From the NCBI GenBank assembly GCA_949840605.1, contig CATKXN010000147.1, positions 1 to 6,732 on the forward strand: DNA of 6,732 nt, given 5' to 3'. Source of the stretch: an uncultured Alistipes sp. GTDB lineage: Bacteria; Bacteroidota; Bacteroidia; Bacteroidales; Rikenellaceae. The position numbers and the translations under genes were made by a program. Position 1 is the first letter of the stretch, and every line of letters begins with the position of its first letter. Below, one piece after another: positions 1 through 6,732 of this stretch. Below the pieces are notes generated by a model. It made no database searches and was not told the DNA's origin. It saw only the letters and a list, made by a program, of their open reading frames with translations.

Positions 1-13
1 AATGATCCGATGA
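1..13 (+). CDS. Possible 3' end of an upstream gene (hisG expected)
   Basis: Only the last few codons could be inside the window. One frame reads ATG ATC CGA TGA (positions 2-13), so an upstream coding region could end at the TGA at 11-13, overlapping the hisD ATG at 10 by ATGA, the same junction seen four times further along this operon. Another frame has a TGA at 3-5. In many his operons hisG directly precedes hisD, and hisG is the one pathway gene absent here, so hisG is the natural guess. No protein similarity can be judged from so few codons. Confidence 0.3.
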
Positions 14-1293
14 TGGAAACGATCGTCAACCCCGATCCCCGGCAGTGGGACGCGCTGTTGCGACGGCCCCAGATCGACCGGTCCGTGATCGGTCCGAGGG
101 TCGAGGCCATCCTCGAAGCCGTGTGCGAGGAAGGCGATGCGGCCCTGTTGCGGCTGACCGAACAGATCGACGGCGTGAAGTTGTCGTCGGTCGAAGTCAT
201 GCCCGACGAAATCGCCGAAGCGACGCGGCTCGTACCCGACGGACTCAAACGGGCCGTCGCCGCCGCCGCGCGGAACATCGAAACGTTCCATGCCGCCCAG
301 CGAAGCGAGGCGGTCGAAGTCGAAACGGCGCCGGGCGTGCGATGCCTGCAACGGGCCGTACCCATCCGGCGCGTGGGGCTTTACGTGCCGGGCGGCACGG
401 CCCCGCTCTTTTCGACCGTGTTGATGCTCGCCGTGCCGGCCCGCGTGGCGGGATGTCCGCAGATCGTGCTGTGCACGCCTCCGGGCAAGGACGGCAAGAT
501 CGCCCCGGCCATCCTCTACGCCGCCTCGGTGGCCGGCGTGACGCGCATCTTCAAGGTCGGAGGCGCTCAAGCCATCGCCGCGATGGCCTACGGTACGCGA
601 AGCATTCCCAAGGCGGACAAGATTTTCGGCCCCGGCAACCAGTACGTCACCGCAGCCAAACAGGCCGTCGCCTCCTCGACCGTCGCCATCGACATGCCTG
701 CGGGTCCCTCGGAAGTGCTGGTCATGGCCGACTCGACGGCCGTGCCCGAATTCGTCGCGGCAGACCTGCTCTCGCAGGCCGAACACGGTCCCGATTCGCA
801 GGTCGTCCTGCTCACGCCCTCGCTGAGCGTCGCCCAGCAGGTGATGCGCGAGGTGAAGCGGCAGACCGAGGCCCTGCCCCGCGCCGGGATCGCCCTCCGG
901 GCGCTCGACAACAGCCGGATCGTCGTCATGGATTCGCCCGACGATCTGATCGACTTCAGCAACGCCTACGCGCCGGAGCACCTTATCATTTCGATGAAAG
1001 ACCCGTGGGCCGTCGCCGAGCGCATCACGGCCGCCGGCAGCGTCTTCATCGGCAACTATACCCCCGAAAGCGCGGGCGACTACGCTTCGGGCACCAACCA
1101 CACGCTTCCGACCTACGGCTGGGCCCGTTCGTTCAGCGGCGTGAACCTCGACAGCTTCACCCGGAAGATCACCTTTCAGGAAATTTCGCCCGAAGGGCTG
1201 CGCGGCATCGGTCCCCTCATCGAGACGATGGCCTCGGCCGAAGGGCTGGACGCCCACCGCAACGCCGTGTCGGTGCGGCTGAAAACACGATAA
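10..1293 (+). CDS. hisD: Histidinol dehydrogenase
   Basis: This cytoplasmic zinc enzyme catalyses the last two steps of the pathway, the NAD-dependent oxidation of L-histidinol through histidinal to L-histidine. The 427-residue product has the usual family length and covers the whole fold. Visible hallmarks are VGLYVPGG (about 122-129), the KVGGAQAIAAMAYGT stretch (182-196), the FGPGNQYV segment (206-213) and DMPAGPSE (228-235). By comparison with the E. coli enzyme the zinc ligands are Q256, H259, D357 and H416, and the catalytic pair is E323-H324 in APEHL. All are present, so the enzyme should be active. The frame is open to the window edge, but ATG at 10 (or the adjacent ATG at 13) places the N-terminus where homologues begin. 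No clear Shine-Dalgarno is seen. hisC follows after 4 nt. Confidence 0.97.
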   Translation: MMETIVNPDPRQWDALLRRPQIDRSVIGPRVEAILEAVCEEGDAALLRLTEQIDGVKLSSVEVMPDEIAEATRLVPDGLKRAVAAAARNIETFHAAQRSEAVEVETAPGVRCLQRAVPIRRVGLYVPGGTAPLFSTVLMLAVPARVAGCPQIVLCTPPGKDGKIAPAILYAASVAGVTRIFKVGGAQAIAAMAYGTRSIPKADKIFGPGNQYVTAAKQAVASSTVAIDMPAGPSEVLVMADSTAVPEFVAADLLSQAEHGPDSQVVLLTPSLSVAQQVMREVKRQTEALPRAGIALRALDNSRIVVMDSPDDLIDFSNAYAPEHLIISMKDPWAVAERITAAGSVFIGNYTPESAGDYASGTNHTLPTYGWARSFSGVNLDSFTRKITFQEISPEGLRGIGPLIETMASAEGLDAHRNAVSVRLKTR

Positions 1294-1297
1294 CGAC

Positions 1298-2326
1298 ATG
1301 GACATACGCACGCTTCTGAGAGACAACATCCGCTCGCTCGCCCCCTACTCCACCGCGCGGGACGAGTACGAGGGCGAACTGGGCATCTACCTCGACGCCA
1401 ACGAGAGTCCCTACGAGAACGGCTATAACCGCTATCCCGATCCGCACCAGAAAGCGCTCAAGCGGCGCATCGCCGAAATCAAGGGCATCGCCCCCGAAAA
1501 GATCTTCATCGGCAACGGTTCGGACGAACCCATCGATCTGGTGTTCCGCCTCTTCTGCGAACCGGGCCGCCACAATGCCGTCTCGATCGTCCCGACCTAC
1601 GGCATGTACAAGGTGGCCGCCGCCATCAACGACGTCGAAATGCGCGAAGTGCCGCTCGCCACGGACTTCTCGCTCGATGCGGACCGGCTGCTCGCCGCGG
1701 CGGACAGCAACACGCGGCTGCTGTTTCTCTGCTCGCCGAACAACCCCACGGGCAACTGTTTCCCGGCCGAAACGATCGAGCGGATCGTCCGGTCGTTCGG
1801 CGGGATCGTTGTGCTCGACGAAGCCTACATCGACTTCGCCGAAGAGGACGGATTTCTGGGCCGTTTGGACGAATTTCCGAACCTCGTCGTGCTGCAAACG
1901 CTCTCCAAAGCGTGGGGCATGGCGGGCCTGCGGTTAGGGCTGGCCTTCGCCTGCGAGGAGATCGCCCGGACGATGGGTCGCGTGAAGTACCCCTACAACA
2001 TCAACGTCGTCACGCAGCGGATCGTGCTCGAAGAGCTGCGGCACGGCATCGCCGGAGAGGTGGACGAAATCCGCCGCGAACGCCGCAGGGTGGCCCTCGC
2101 TCTCGCTCCGGCCCCGACGGTCCGCAGGATACACCCTTCCGACGCCAATTTCCTGCTCGTCGAGGTGTCCGATCCCGGAGCGATATACGAACAGTTGATC
2201 GAAGCGGGCGTGATCGTCCGCGACCGGTCGCGCGTGCCGCTCTGCGAGGGATGCCTGCGCATCACCGTGGGCACGCCGGAGGAGAACGACCGGTTGATCG
2301 AAATCTTCAAAAACCTGCAAGCATGA
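1298..2326 (+). CDS. hisC: Histidinol-phosphate aminotransferase
   Basis: This PLP-dependent class I/II (fold type I) aminotransferase converts imidazole acetol phosphate and glutamate to L-histidinol phosphate and 2-oxoglutarate. The product is 342 residues, close to the roughly 350 usual for HisC. Motifs in order: LDANESPY (32-39), where substrate contacts start; [10 protein letters not shown] (72-81), the cofactor phosphate-binding loop; CSPNNPTGN (145-153); VLDEAYIDF (172-180) with D174 and Y177 contacting [15 protein letters not shown] (203-214) with the Schiff-base lysine K204 and R212; and LRITVGT (320-326), whose R321 should bind the substrate carboxylate. The ATG start is 4 nt after the hisD stop, and the C-terminus overlaps the hisB start by ATGA. 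The NESPYEN and DEAYIDF signatures separate it from other aminotransferases such as CobD, and the operon context agrees. Confidence 0.97.
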   Translation: MDIRTLLRDNIRSLAPYSTARDEYEGELGIYLDANESPYENGYNRYPDPHQKALKRRIAEIKGIAPEKIFIGNGSDEPIDLVFRLFCEPGRHNAVSIVPTYGMYKVAAAINDVEMREVPLATDFSLDADRLLAAADSNTRLLFLCSPNNPTGNCFPAETIERIVRSFGGIVVLDEAYIDFAEEDGFLGRLDEFPNLVVLQTLSKAWGMAGLRLGLAFACEEIARTMGRVKYPYNINVVTQRIVLEELRHGIAGEVDEIRRERRRVALALAPAPTVRRIHPSDANFLLVEVSDPGAIYEQLIEAGVIVRDRSRVPLCEGCLRITVGTPEENDRLIEIFKNLQA

Positions 2327-3450
2327 GCAAACGAGCGCTTTTCATCGACCGCGACGGCACGTTGATCGTCGAGCCGCCGACGGACTTTCAGGTCGATTCG
2401 TTCGAGAAACTGACCTTCGTGCCGGGCGCGATCACCTCCATGAGCCGGATCGCAGGGCTCGACTACGAGCTGGTGATGGCATCGAACCAAGACGGATTGG
2501 GCACGGAATCGTTCCCCGAAGAGGCTTTCCGGCCCGTCCACGATCTGGTGATGCGGACCTTCGAGGGCGAAGGCGTCCGCTTCGACGACGTGTTGATCGA
2601 CCCCACGATGCCCGAAGAACACGCCCCGACCCGCAAGCCGGGCATCGGCATGTTCGGCCGCTACACGGGAGGCGACTACGACCTGTCCGCCTGCTACGTG
2701 ATCGGCGACCGACCGACCGACATGCTGCTGGCCCGCAACCTCGGAGCGAGAGGCATCCTCTTCCGCCCGAAGGCAGAAGGCAGGGAAACGATCCGCAAAA
2801 ACGGGCTCGACGACGTCTGCGCGCTGGTCACGGACGACTGGAACGAAATATGGACCTACCTGCGGGCCGGAGAGCGCACGGCCGAAATCCGCCGCACGAC
2901 CCGCGAGACCGACATCCGCATCGTCCTCGATCTGGACGGACAGGGTCCCAGCCGCATCGACACGGGACTGAAATTCTTCGACCACATGCTCGAACAGATC
3001 GTCCACCACGCGGGCGTCTCGCTCGTGGCCGAAGTGCGAGGCGATCTGGAGGTTGACGAACACCATACCATCGAAGACACGGCCATCGCCTTGGGCGAAG
3101 CCGTCGATCGGGCGCTCGGCTCGAAACTGGGCATCGAACGCTACGGCTTCTGCCTCCCGATGGACGAATGCCGGGCCGCCGTGCTCCTCGACTTCGGCGG
3201 CCGGATCGATTTCCGGTGGGACGTCGTCTTCCGGCGGGAGTATGTGGGCGACGTCCCGACCGAGATGTTCCGCCACTTTTTCAAAAGTTTCGCCGACGCG
3301 GCCCGCTGCAACCTCCGCATCGAGGCCGAGGGCGAGAACGAACACCACAAGATCGAAGGCGTTTTCAAGGCGTTCGCCCGTGCCGTGCGCATGGCCGTCG
3401 CCCGCAACGGCTTCCGGTTCGAATTACCCAGCAGCAAAGGCATGTTATGA
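2323..3450 (+). CDS. hisB: Bifunctional histidinol-phosphatase / imidazoleglycerol-phosphate dehydratase
   Basis: Two fused enzymes in 375 residues. Residues 1 to about 170 are a HAD-superfamily histidinol-phosphate phosphatase: motif I is D9-R-D11-G-T13, motif II S54 in ASNQDG, motif III K105, motif IV GDRPTD (128-133) with D129 and D133. Residues about 185-375 are imidazoleglycerol-phosphate dehydratase: FFDHMLEQ (218-225), H229, the metal-binding DEHHTIED (245-252), NEHHKIE (339-345) and the C-terminal PSSKG. Length and domain order match the fused HisB of E. coli (about 355 residues). The zinc loop Cys-His-Cys-Cys of the E. coli phosphatase (93, 95, 101, 103) is here D93, T95, A101, T103, so the structural zinc should be absent while the catalytic aspartates remain. 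The open frame extends upstream to 1912 inside hisC, but ATG 2323 gives the conserved [13 protein letters not shown] start and an ATGA overlap with hisC. Confidence 0.97.
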   Translation: MSKRALFIDRDGTLIVEPPTDFQVDSFEKLTFVPGAITSMSRIAGLDYELVMASNQDGLGTESFPEEAFRPVHDLVMRTFEGEGVRFDDVLIDPTMPEEHAPTRKPGIGMFGRYTGGDYDLSACYVIGDRPTDMLLARNLGARGILFRPKAEGRETIRKNGLDDVCALVTDDWNEIWTYLRAGERTAEIRRTTRETDIRIVLDLDGQGPSRIDTGLKFFDHMLEQIVHHAGVSLVAEVRGDLEVDEHHTIEDTAIALGEAVDRALGSKLGIERYGFCLPMDECRAAVLLDFGGRIDFRWDVVFRREYVGDVPTEMFRHFFKSFADAARCNLRIEAEGENEHHKIEGVFKAFARAVRMAVARNGFRFELPSSKGML

Positions 3451-4028
3451 TCGCGATCATCGACTACGACACCGGCAACCTGCGTTCCGTGGCCAATGCG
3501 CTCGGACGGCTCGGCGCCGCCTACACCGTCACCTCCCGCCCCGAAGAGATTCTCGCAGCCGACCGCGTGCTGCTGCCCGGCGTGGGCGAAGCCTCCCGCG
3601 CGATGGCGAAACTGCGCGAGCGCGGACTGCCCGACACGATCCGGTCGCTCAGGCAGCCCGTGCTGGGCATCTGCATCGGCGTGCAACTGCTCTGCCGCCG
3701 CAGCGAGGAGGGCGACACCGAATGCCTCGGCATCTTCGACAACGAAGTGCGGCGGCTCGACGCACCGGGGCTCAAGGTGCCCCACATGGGATGGGACAGC
3801 ATCGAGCGCCCCGAAAGCCCGCTTTTCGCAGGCATGCAGACGGGCGAATACGTCTATTACGTCCACTCCTACGCCCCCACCGTCAACGGCGACACGATCG
3901 CCACGACGACCTACGGCGAAACGTTCAGCGCGGCCATCCGCCGCGGCAATTTCTACGGGACGCAGTTCCACCCCGAAAAGAGCGCTTCGGCGGGCGAACG
4001 CATCCTCAAAAACTTCCTCACGCTATGA
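3447..4028 (+). CDS. hisH: Imidazole glycerol phosphate synthase, glutamine amidotransferase subunit
   Basis: This class I glutaminase hydrolyses glutamine and passes ammonia to HisF for the ring closure that makes imidazole glycerol phosphate. The 193-residue product is the normal length. It starts with [11 protein letters not shown] (2-12), typical of HisH, then LLPGVGEA (42-49) forming the oxyanion-region loop, the nucleophile elbow GICIG (74-78) with catalytic C76, VPHMGWDSI (111-119), the YYVHSY segment (137-142) and FHPEKS (174-179) with catalytic H175 and E177. The Cys-His-Glu triad is complete. ATG 3447 is chosen because it gives the conserved N-terminus and overlaps the hisB stop by ATGA; the open frame continuing upstream to 3168 is inside hisB. 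Its partner hisF lies one gene further on, separated by hisA, as in the E. coli order. Confidence 0.97.
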   Translation: MIAIIDYDTGNLRSVANALGRLGAAYTVTSRPEEILAADRVLLPGVGEASRAMAKLRERGLPDTIRSLRQPVLGICIGVQLLCRRSEEGDTECLGIFDNEVRRLDAPGLKVPHMGWDSIERPESPLFAGMQTGEYVYYVHSYAPTVNGDTIATTTYGETFSAAIRRGNFYGTQFHPEKSASAGERILKNFLTL

Positions 4029-4765
4029 TCGAAATCATTCCGGCCATCGACATGATCGGCGGCGAATGCGTCCGCCTGACCCAAGGCGACTACGCACGCC
4101 GCACCGTCTACTACAAGGACCCGCTCGAAGCGGCCCTGCGCTACGAGGCCTGCGGCGCACGGAGGCTGCATCTGGTCGATTTGGACGGAGCGAAAGCCTC
4201 GCACCCGGTCAACCTGCACGCGCTGGAGCGCATCCGCACGCGCACCTCGCTCGAAGTCCAGTACGGCGGCGGCATCAAAAGCGCCGAGGCCCTGCGCGCC
4301 GTCTTCGACAGCGGCGCCTCACGCGCCATCTGCGGCAGCATCGCGGCAACCCGTCCGGAACTTTTCGAACGGTGGCTCGGCGAATTCGGCCCCGAACGCA
4401 TGATCCTCGGCGCCGACACCCGCGACGGACGGATCGCCATCCACGGCTGGCAGGAATCCTCCGCAACGGACGTGGACGCCCTCATCGAACGCTTCCGCAC
4501 GGCGGGACTCCGCGAAACGATCTGCACGGACATCGCCCGCGACGGCATGCTCTCCGGTCCGTCGATCCCGCTCTACACGCGGCTCCAGCGGAAATTCCCG
4601 GAGATCGACATCGTCGTGAGCGGAGGAATCGCCTCTTGGGACGACATCGAAGCGCTCGACGCGCAGGGACTCCGCCGCGTCGTGGTGGGCAAGGCCATCT
4701 ACGAGGGCCGCATCGGATTCGACCTCTTGGAACGACACTTTCGTAAAACCCCGACAGAACGATAA
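4025..4765 (+). CDS. hisA: ProFAR isomerase (phosphoribosylformimino-AICAR-P isomerase)
   Basis: This TIM-barrel enzyme performs the Amadori rearrangement of ProFAR to PRFAR. The 246-residue product is family length. The N-terminal strand IIPAIDMIGGECVRL (4-18) carries the catalytic base D9. The first half-barrel has HLVDLDGA (49-56) and the phosphate-binding QYGGGIKS (79-86). The second half has GADTRDG (129-135) with the general acid D131, CTDIARDGMLSGP (167-179) and the second phosphate loop VSGGIAS (198-204). The internal half-barrel duplication, shared with HisF, is visible as the paired GGGI and GGI loops. ATG 4025 overlaps the hisH stop by ATGA. The C-terminus after the last helix (KTPTER) is an unremarkable tail. 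HisA rather than TrpF or bifunctional PriA is supported by its place between hisH and hisF; trp-side activity cannot be excluded from sequence. Confidence 0.96.
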   Translation: MIEIIPAIDMIGGECVRLTQGDYARRTVYYKDPLEAALRYEACGARRLHLVDLDGAKASHPVNLHALERIRTRTSLEVQYGGGIKSAEALRAVFDSGASRAICGSIAATRPELFERWLGEFGPERMILGADTRDGRIAIHGWQESSATDVDALIERFRTAGLRETICTDIARDGMLSGPSIPLYTRLQRKFPEIDIVVSGGIASWDDIEALDAQGLRRVVVGKAIYEGRIGFDLLERHFRKTPTER

Positions 4766-4768
4766 ACC

Positions 4769-5524
4769 ATGCTGGCCAAACGAATCATCCCCTGCCTCGA
4801 CATCAAGGACGGGCAGACGGTCAAGGGAATCAATTTCCTCGGACTGCAAGGCGTGGGCGATCCCGTCGCCTTAGGCCGGAAATACGCCGAAGAAGGCGCC
4901 GACGAACTGGTCTACCTCGACATCAGCGCCACGTTCGAGGGGCGCAAGACGTTCGCCGAACTGGTCGCCCGCATCGCCGAAAACATCGACATCCCGTTCA
5001 CCGTGGGCGGAGGCATCGCCTCGGCCGACGACGCGGGACGCCTGCTCGACGCGGGAGCGGACAAAGTGACGGTGAACAGCGCCGCGGTGCGCACTCCGCA
5101 GCTCATCGGCGACATCGCCTCGAAATACGGCAACCAGTTCGTCGTCGTGGCCATCGACGCCAAGCGCATCGACGGCCGCTGGAGGGTCACCACGCACGGC
5201 GGCCGGCAGCTCACCGACCGGGAGCTGTTCGACTGGGCCGACGAGGCGCAGCAGCGCGGCGCGGGCGAAATCCTGTTCACGTCGATGGACCACGACGGCA
5301 CGAAAAACGGCTACCCCTGCGAAACGTTCGCCGAGCTGTCCGAACGGCTTTCGATCCCGGTCATCGCTTCGGGCGGAGCCGGCTCGGTCCGCCACATCGC
5401 CGACGTGCTGACGCTCGGCAAGGCCGACGCGGCACTGGCCGCCAGCATCTTCCACTACGGGGAAATCCCTATTCCCCGACTCAAGAAAGAATTGCACGAA
5501 ATGAACATAAACGTCAGACTATGA
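4769..5524 (+). CDS. hisF: Imidazole glycerol phosphate synthase, cyclase subunit
   Basis: The cyclase partner of HisH uses PRFAR and channelled ammonia to form imidazole glycerol phosphate and AICAR. The 251-residue product aligns end to end with the known TIM-barrel HisF. It starts [14 protein letters not shown] (2-15) with catalytic D11 and K19. Further motifs are ELVYLDISA (46-54), TVGGGIAS (78-85, phosphate loop), VVVAIDAKR (125-133) with catalytic D130, [15 protein letters not shown] (164-178) with D176, and IASGGAGS (199-206), the second phosphate loop. It ends with NVRL, a common HisF terminus. The ATG is 3 nt after the hisA stop, and the stop codon overlaps the hisIE start by ATGA. 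It is a half-barrel paralogue of its neighbour HisA. HisH plus HisF form the heterodimeric synthase. Confidence 0.98.
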   Translation: MLAKRIIPCLDIKDGQTVKGINFLGLQGVGDPVALGRKYAEEGADELVYLDISATFEGRKTFAELVARIAENIDIPFTVGGGIASADDAGRLLDAGADKVTVNSAAVRTPQLIGDIASKYGNQFVVVAIDAKRIDGRWRVTTHGGRQLTDRELFDWADEAQQRGAGEILFTSMDHDGTKNGYPCETFAELSERLSIPVIASGGAGSVRHIADVLTLGKADAALAASIFHYGEIPIPRLKKELHEMNINVRL

Positions 5525-6123
5525 TAAAATTCAGCGAATTGAACACGGCCAAGAGCTGTGAGGGACTCGTTCCCGCCATTATTCAGGACGACAACACCCG
5601 TCAGGTGCTCATGTTGGGCTACATGAACGAGGAAGCCTTCGAAAAAACCCTGTCCGAAAGCCGCGTGACATTTTTCAGCCGCACCAAAGGCCGGCTGTGG
5701 ACCAAAGGCGAAACCAGCGGCAACTACCTCTCGGTCAAAAGCATCGAAAAAGACTGCGACGCCGATACGCTGCTCGTGCGCGTGGAGGCAGCCGGCCCGG
5801 TCTGCCACACCGGCAGCAAGACCTGTTTCGGAGGACGCGAGCACGAAGGCTTCATCGGGACGTTGCAGAGCGTCATCCGCCAGCGCCACCGCGACATGCC
5901 CGAAGGTTCGTACACCACGCGTCTGTTCACCAAAGGCGCACCCAAGATCGCGCAGAAAGTGGGCGAAGAAGCCGTCGAGAGCGTCATCGAAGCCGTCGCA
6001 GGCAACAACGACGGACTCGTCTACGAAGCCTCGGATCTGATCTACCACCTGCTCGTGCTGCTCGAAAACCAAGGACTGTCGATCGCCGATCTGGAGGAGG
6101 AACTGGCCCGGAGACACAAATAG
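5521..6123 (+). CDS. hisI: Bifunctional phosphoribosyl-AMP cyclohydrolase / phosphoribosyl-ATP pyrophosphohydrolase
   Basis: HisIE fusion performing steps two and three: PR-ATP to PR-AMP (HisE half), then opening of the adenine ring to ProFAR (HisI half). The product is 200 residues, typical of the fused form. Residues 1 to about 110 are His[13 protein letters not shown] (29-40), [18 protein letters not shown] (51-68), the metal-binding DCDADTLL (78-85), and [12 protein letters not shown] (92-103) with C95, H96 and C102. Residues about 112-200 are the all-helical MazG-like HisE domain, with KVGEEAVE (146-153) and [14 protein letters not shown] (168-181) providing the acidic residues E149, E150, E153, E169 and D172 that bind magnesium. 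Start ATG 5521 overlaps the hisF stop by ATGA. This is the last biosynthetic his gene; its TAG stop lies at the foot of an inverted repeat. The symbol hisIE is also used. Confidence 0.97.
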   Translation: MIKFSELNTAKSCEGLVPAIIQDDNTRQVLMLGYMNEEAFEKTLSESRVTFFSRTKGRLWTKGETSGNYLSVKSIEKDCDADTLLVRVEAAGPVCHTGSKTCFGGREHEGFIGTLQSVIRQRHRDMPEGSYTTRLFTKGAPKIAQKVGEEAVESVIEAVAGNNDGLVYEASDLIYHLLVLLENQGLSIADLEEELARRHK

Positions 6124-6149
6124 CGTTCGGAAATTCCCGAAATTCGCTA
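6121..6149 (+). repeat. Imperfect stem-loop after hisIE
   Basis: TAGCG (6121-6125) can pair with CGCTA (6145-6149), and TTCGG (6126-6130) with CCGAA (6137-6141), leaving a 3-nt bulge (ATT, 6142-6144) and a 6-nt loop. The inner part, 6126-6141, is also a near-palindrome with seven of eight matched pairs. The sequence begins on the hisIE stop codon. A second CGCTA at 6166-6170, within AACGCTA (6164-6170), can pair instead with TAGCGTT (6121-6127), so two structures are mutually exclusive. No uninterrupted T-tract follows, so it is not a classic terminator; a weak attenuator, an RNA processing site or a protein operator are possible. Nothing in the sequence decides between these. Confidence 0.4.
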
Positions 6150-6155
6150 TCTTTA
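6126..6155 (+). promoter_or_regulatory. Candidate Bacteroidota-type promoter for rpiB
   Basis: TATCTTTA at 6148-6155 matches the Bacteroidota -7 element TAnnTTTG at all specified positions but the last. A weak -33 candidate, TTCG at 6126-6129, lies 18 nt upstream, and the rpiB ATG is 28 nt downstream. The element falls in the only spacer (60 nt) of an otherwise tightly packed cluster, which is where an internal promoter would be expected. The organism assignment is inferred, so the consensus used is conditional on it. rpiB could equally be read through from the his transcript. Confidence 0.4.
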
Positions 6156-6183
6156 CTCCCTCTAACGCTAAAACCGACAACGC

Positions 6184-6636
6184 ATGGAAAATAAGAAGAT
6201 CGGAATCGCCAGCGACCACGCCGGCTTCCAGCTCAAGGAATTCATCATCGGCTACCTCGACTCGAAAGGCTACGAAGTGTTCGACTTCGGCTGCAAGTCC
6301 GAGGAGAGTTGCGACTACCCGGACTACGCCCATCCGCTGGCCGACGCCGTCGAAACGGGCGAACTGCCCCGCGGCATCGCCATGTGCGGCAGCGCCAACG
6401 GCATCACGATGACGCTCAACAAGCATCAGGGCATCCGCGCGGCGATCTGCTGGGAACCCGAAATCGCCACGCTGGCCCGCAAGCACAACGACGCCAACAT
6501 CTGCTCGATGCCGGCCCGCTTCATCGACAACGAAACGGCCGTCGCCATCGTGGACGCCTTCCTCGACACCGAGTTCGAAGGCGGACGCCACCAGAACCGC
6601 GTGAACAAAATTCCGCTCGCGGCTTGGAAAAAATAG
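6184..6636 (+). CDS. rpiB: Ribose-5-phosphate isomerase B
   Basis: This cytoplasmic enzyme of the RpiB/LacAB sugar-phosphate isomerase family interconverts ribulose-5-phosphate and ribose-5-phosphate. The 150-residue product is the standard length. Motifs: KIGIASDHAGF (5-15) with D11 and H12, the SCDYPDYA segment (42-49), IAMCGSANGIT (65-75) with the catalytic cysteine C68, GIRAAICW (83-90), ARKHNDANI (98-106) with H101, which opens the sugar ring, and FEGGRHQNRV (131-140), the phosphate-binding end. The active-site cysteine favours RpiB over the LacA and LacB galactose-6-phosphate isomerase subunits; allose-6-phosphate activity cannot be excluded. Compared with the usual CGTGxG or CGSGxG loop, one glycine is alanine (A71). 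It sits 60 nt after hisIE on the same strand. Ribose-5-P feeds PRPP, a histidine precursor, so the linkage makes metabolic sense. A terminator follows closely. Confidence 0.95.
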   Translation: MENKKIGIASDHAGFQLKEFIIGYLDSKGYEVFDFGCKSEESCDYPDYAHPLADAVETGELPRGIAMCGSANGITMTLNKHQGIRAAICWEPEIATLARKHNDANICSMPARFIDNETAVAIVDAFLDTEFEGGRHQNRVNKIPLAAWKK

Positions 6637-6658
6637 CGCCCCGTACCGAACGCACGAC

Positions 6659-6684
6659 AAAAACGCCCTTTCGGGCGTTTTTTT
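6659..6684 (+). terminator. Rho-independent terminator after rpiB
   Basis: A perfect stem of CGCCC (6664-6668) with GGGCG (6673-6677) closes a TTTC loop. It is extended by an A-run (6659-6663) pairing with the first Ts, and followed by a run of seven Ts (6678-6684). It lies 22 nt past the rpiB stop and should end the his-rpiB transcript. The A-tract on the left would also give some termination for transcription from the opposite strand. Confidence 0.93.
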
Positions 6685-6717
6685 GTTCCCGACGTAGGAA
6701 TTTAATCGCTATTTTTG
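6682..6717 (+). promoter_or_regulatory. Candidate Bacteroidota-type promoter for the next gene
   Basis: TATTTTTG at 6710-6717 is an exact match to the TAnnTTTG -7 element. The only -33-like TTTG (6682-6685) overlaps the terminator T-run and is 24 nt upstream, slightly longer than ideal, so the -33 part is uncertain. The element points rightwards to a gene outside the window. The bases around the two candidate -7 boxes are alike (TCGCTAT at 6144-6150 and at 6706-6712), which adds some weight to both. Confidence 0.5.
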
Positions 6718-6732
6718 TCCCGTAAATCCGAT

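Noticed and set aside
1..9. his leader peptide, T-box or other attenuator ahead of hisD
   Set aside because: Only nine bases precede hisD and they look like the end of another gene; any leader would be upstream of the window.
45..1319. 424-codon plus-strand frame overlapping hisD
   Set aside because: Arginine-rich out-of-frame translation typical of high-GC DNA; hisD with all catalytic residues occupies the region.
1912..2322. Upstream extension of the hisB frame, possibly a longer HisB
   Set aside because: This part lies inside hisC in another frame, reads as Arg/Pro-rich sequence, and the conserved HAD start is at 2323.
1993..3348. 451-codon open frame on the minus strand across hisC and hisB
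   Set aside because: Antisense frame opened by the GC-rich codon bias of the real genes; no recognisable motifs, and hisC and hisB account for the region completely.
3053..4024. Upstream extension of the hisA frame to 570 residues
   Set aside because: It covers hisB and hisH out of frame with low-complexity Arg/Ser-rich translation; HisA homologues start at the ATG at 4025.
5455..6660. 401-codon open frame on the minus strand across hisIE, the spacer and rpiB
   Set aside because: It runs through the inverted repeats and two well-conserved enzymes on the other strand; its translation has no recognisable domain.
1..6732. Mobile element, CRISPR array, tRNA or novel defence-type system
   Set aside because: Every stretch over about 100 bases is a recognised metabolic gene; no direct repeats, transposase motifs, tRNA-like folds or unfamiliar proteins were seen.

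Overview
The window is an almost complete histidine biosynthesis operon read on the + strand, followed by a ribose-5-phosphate isomerase gene, a rho-independent terminator and the promoter region of an unseen next gene. The order is hisD, hisC, hisB (bifunctional), hisH, hisA, hisF, hisIE (bifunctional), rpiB. The first 13 bases may hold the last codons of an upstream gene, most likely hisG. No mobile element, CRISPR array, RNA gene or pseudogene is visible. There is no gene-free stretch longer than about 100 bases.

The organism is probably a GC-rich member of the Bacteroidota, such as an Alistipes/Rikenellaceae-like gut bacterium. Three things suggest this: a HisB whose phosphatase half lacks the zinc cysteines found in enterobacteria, clear TAnnTTTG-type -7 promoter elements (TATTTTTG at 6710-6717, TATCTTTA at 6148-6155), and weak or absent Shine-Dalgarno sequences before most starts. 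The genus is an inference, not a demonstration.

Layout: hisD (10-1293) and hisC (1298-2326) are 4 nt apart. hisC/hisB, hisB/hisH, hisH/hisA and hisF/hisIE each overlap by 4 nt in the pattern ATGA. hisA and hisF are 3 nt apart. This packing implies one transcript with translational coupling. After hisIE comes a 60-nt spacer with inverted repeats and a candidate promoter, then rpiB (6184-6636), the terminator (6659-6684) and another candidate promoter at the right edge.

Pathway logic: HisIE carries out the pyrophosphohydrolase and cyclohydrolase steps on PR-ATP. HisA isomerises ProFAR to PRFAR. HisH supplies ammonia from glutamine to HisF, which makes imidazole glycerol phosphate and AICAR. 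The C-terminal half of HisB dehydrates IGP, HisC transaminates the product, the N-terminal half of HisB removes the phosphate, and HisD oxidises histidinol to histidine. Only HisG is missing from the window. RpiB interconverts ribulose-5-P and ribose-5-P, the precursor of the PRPP used in the first step. All key catalytic residues looked for are present in every enzyme. I see no previously undescribed system here: the window is ordinary core metabolism with a few details worth checking.
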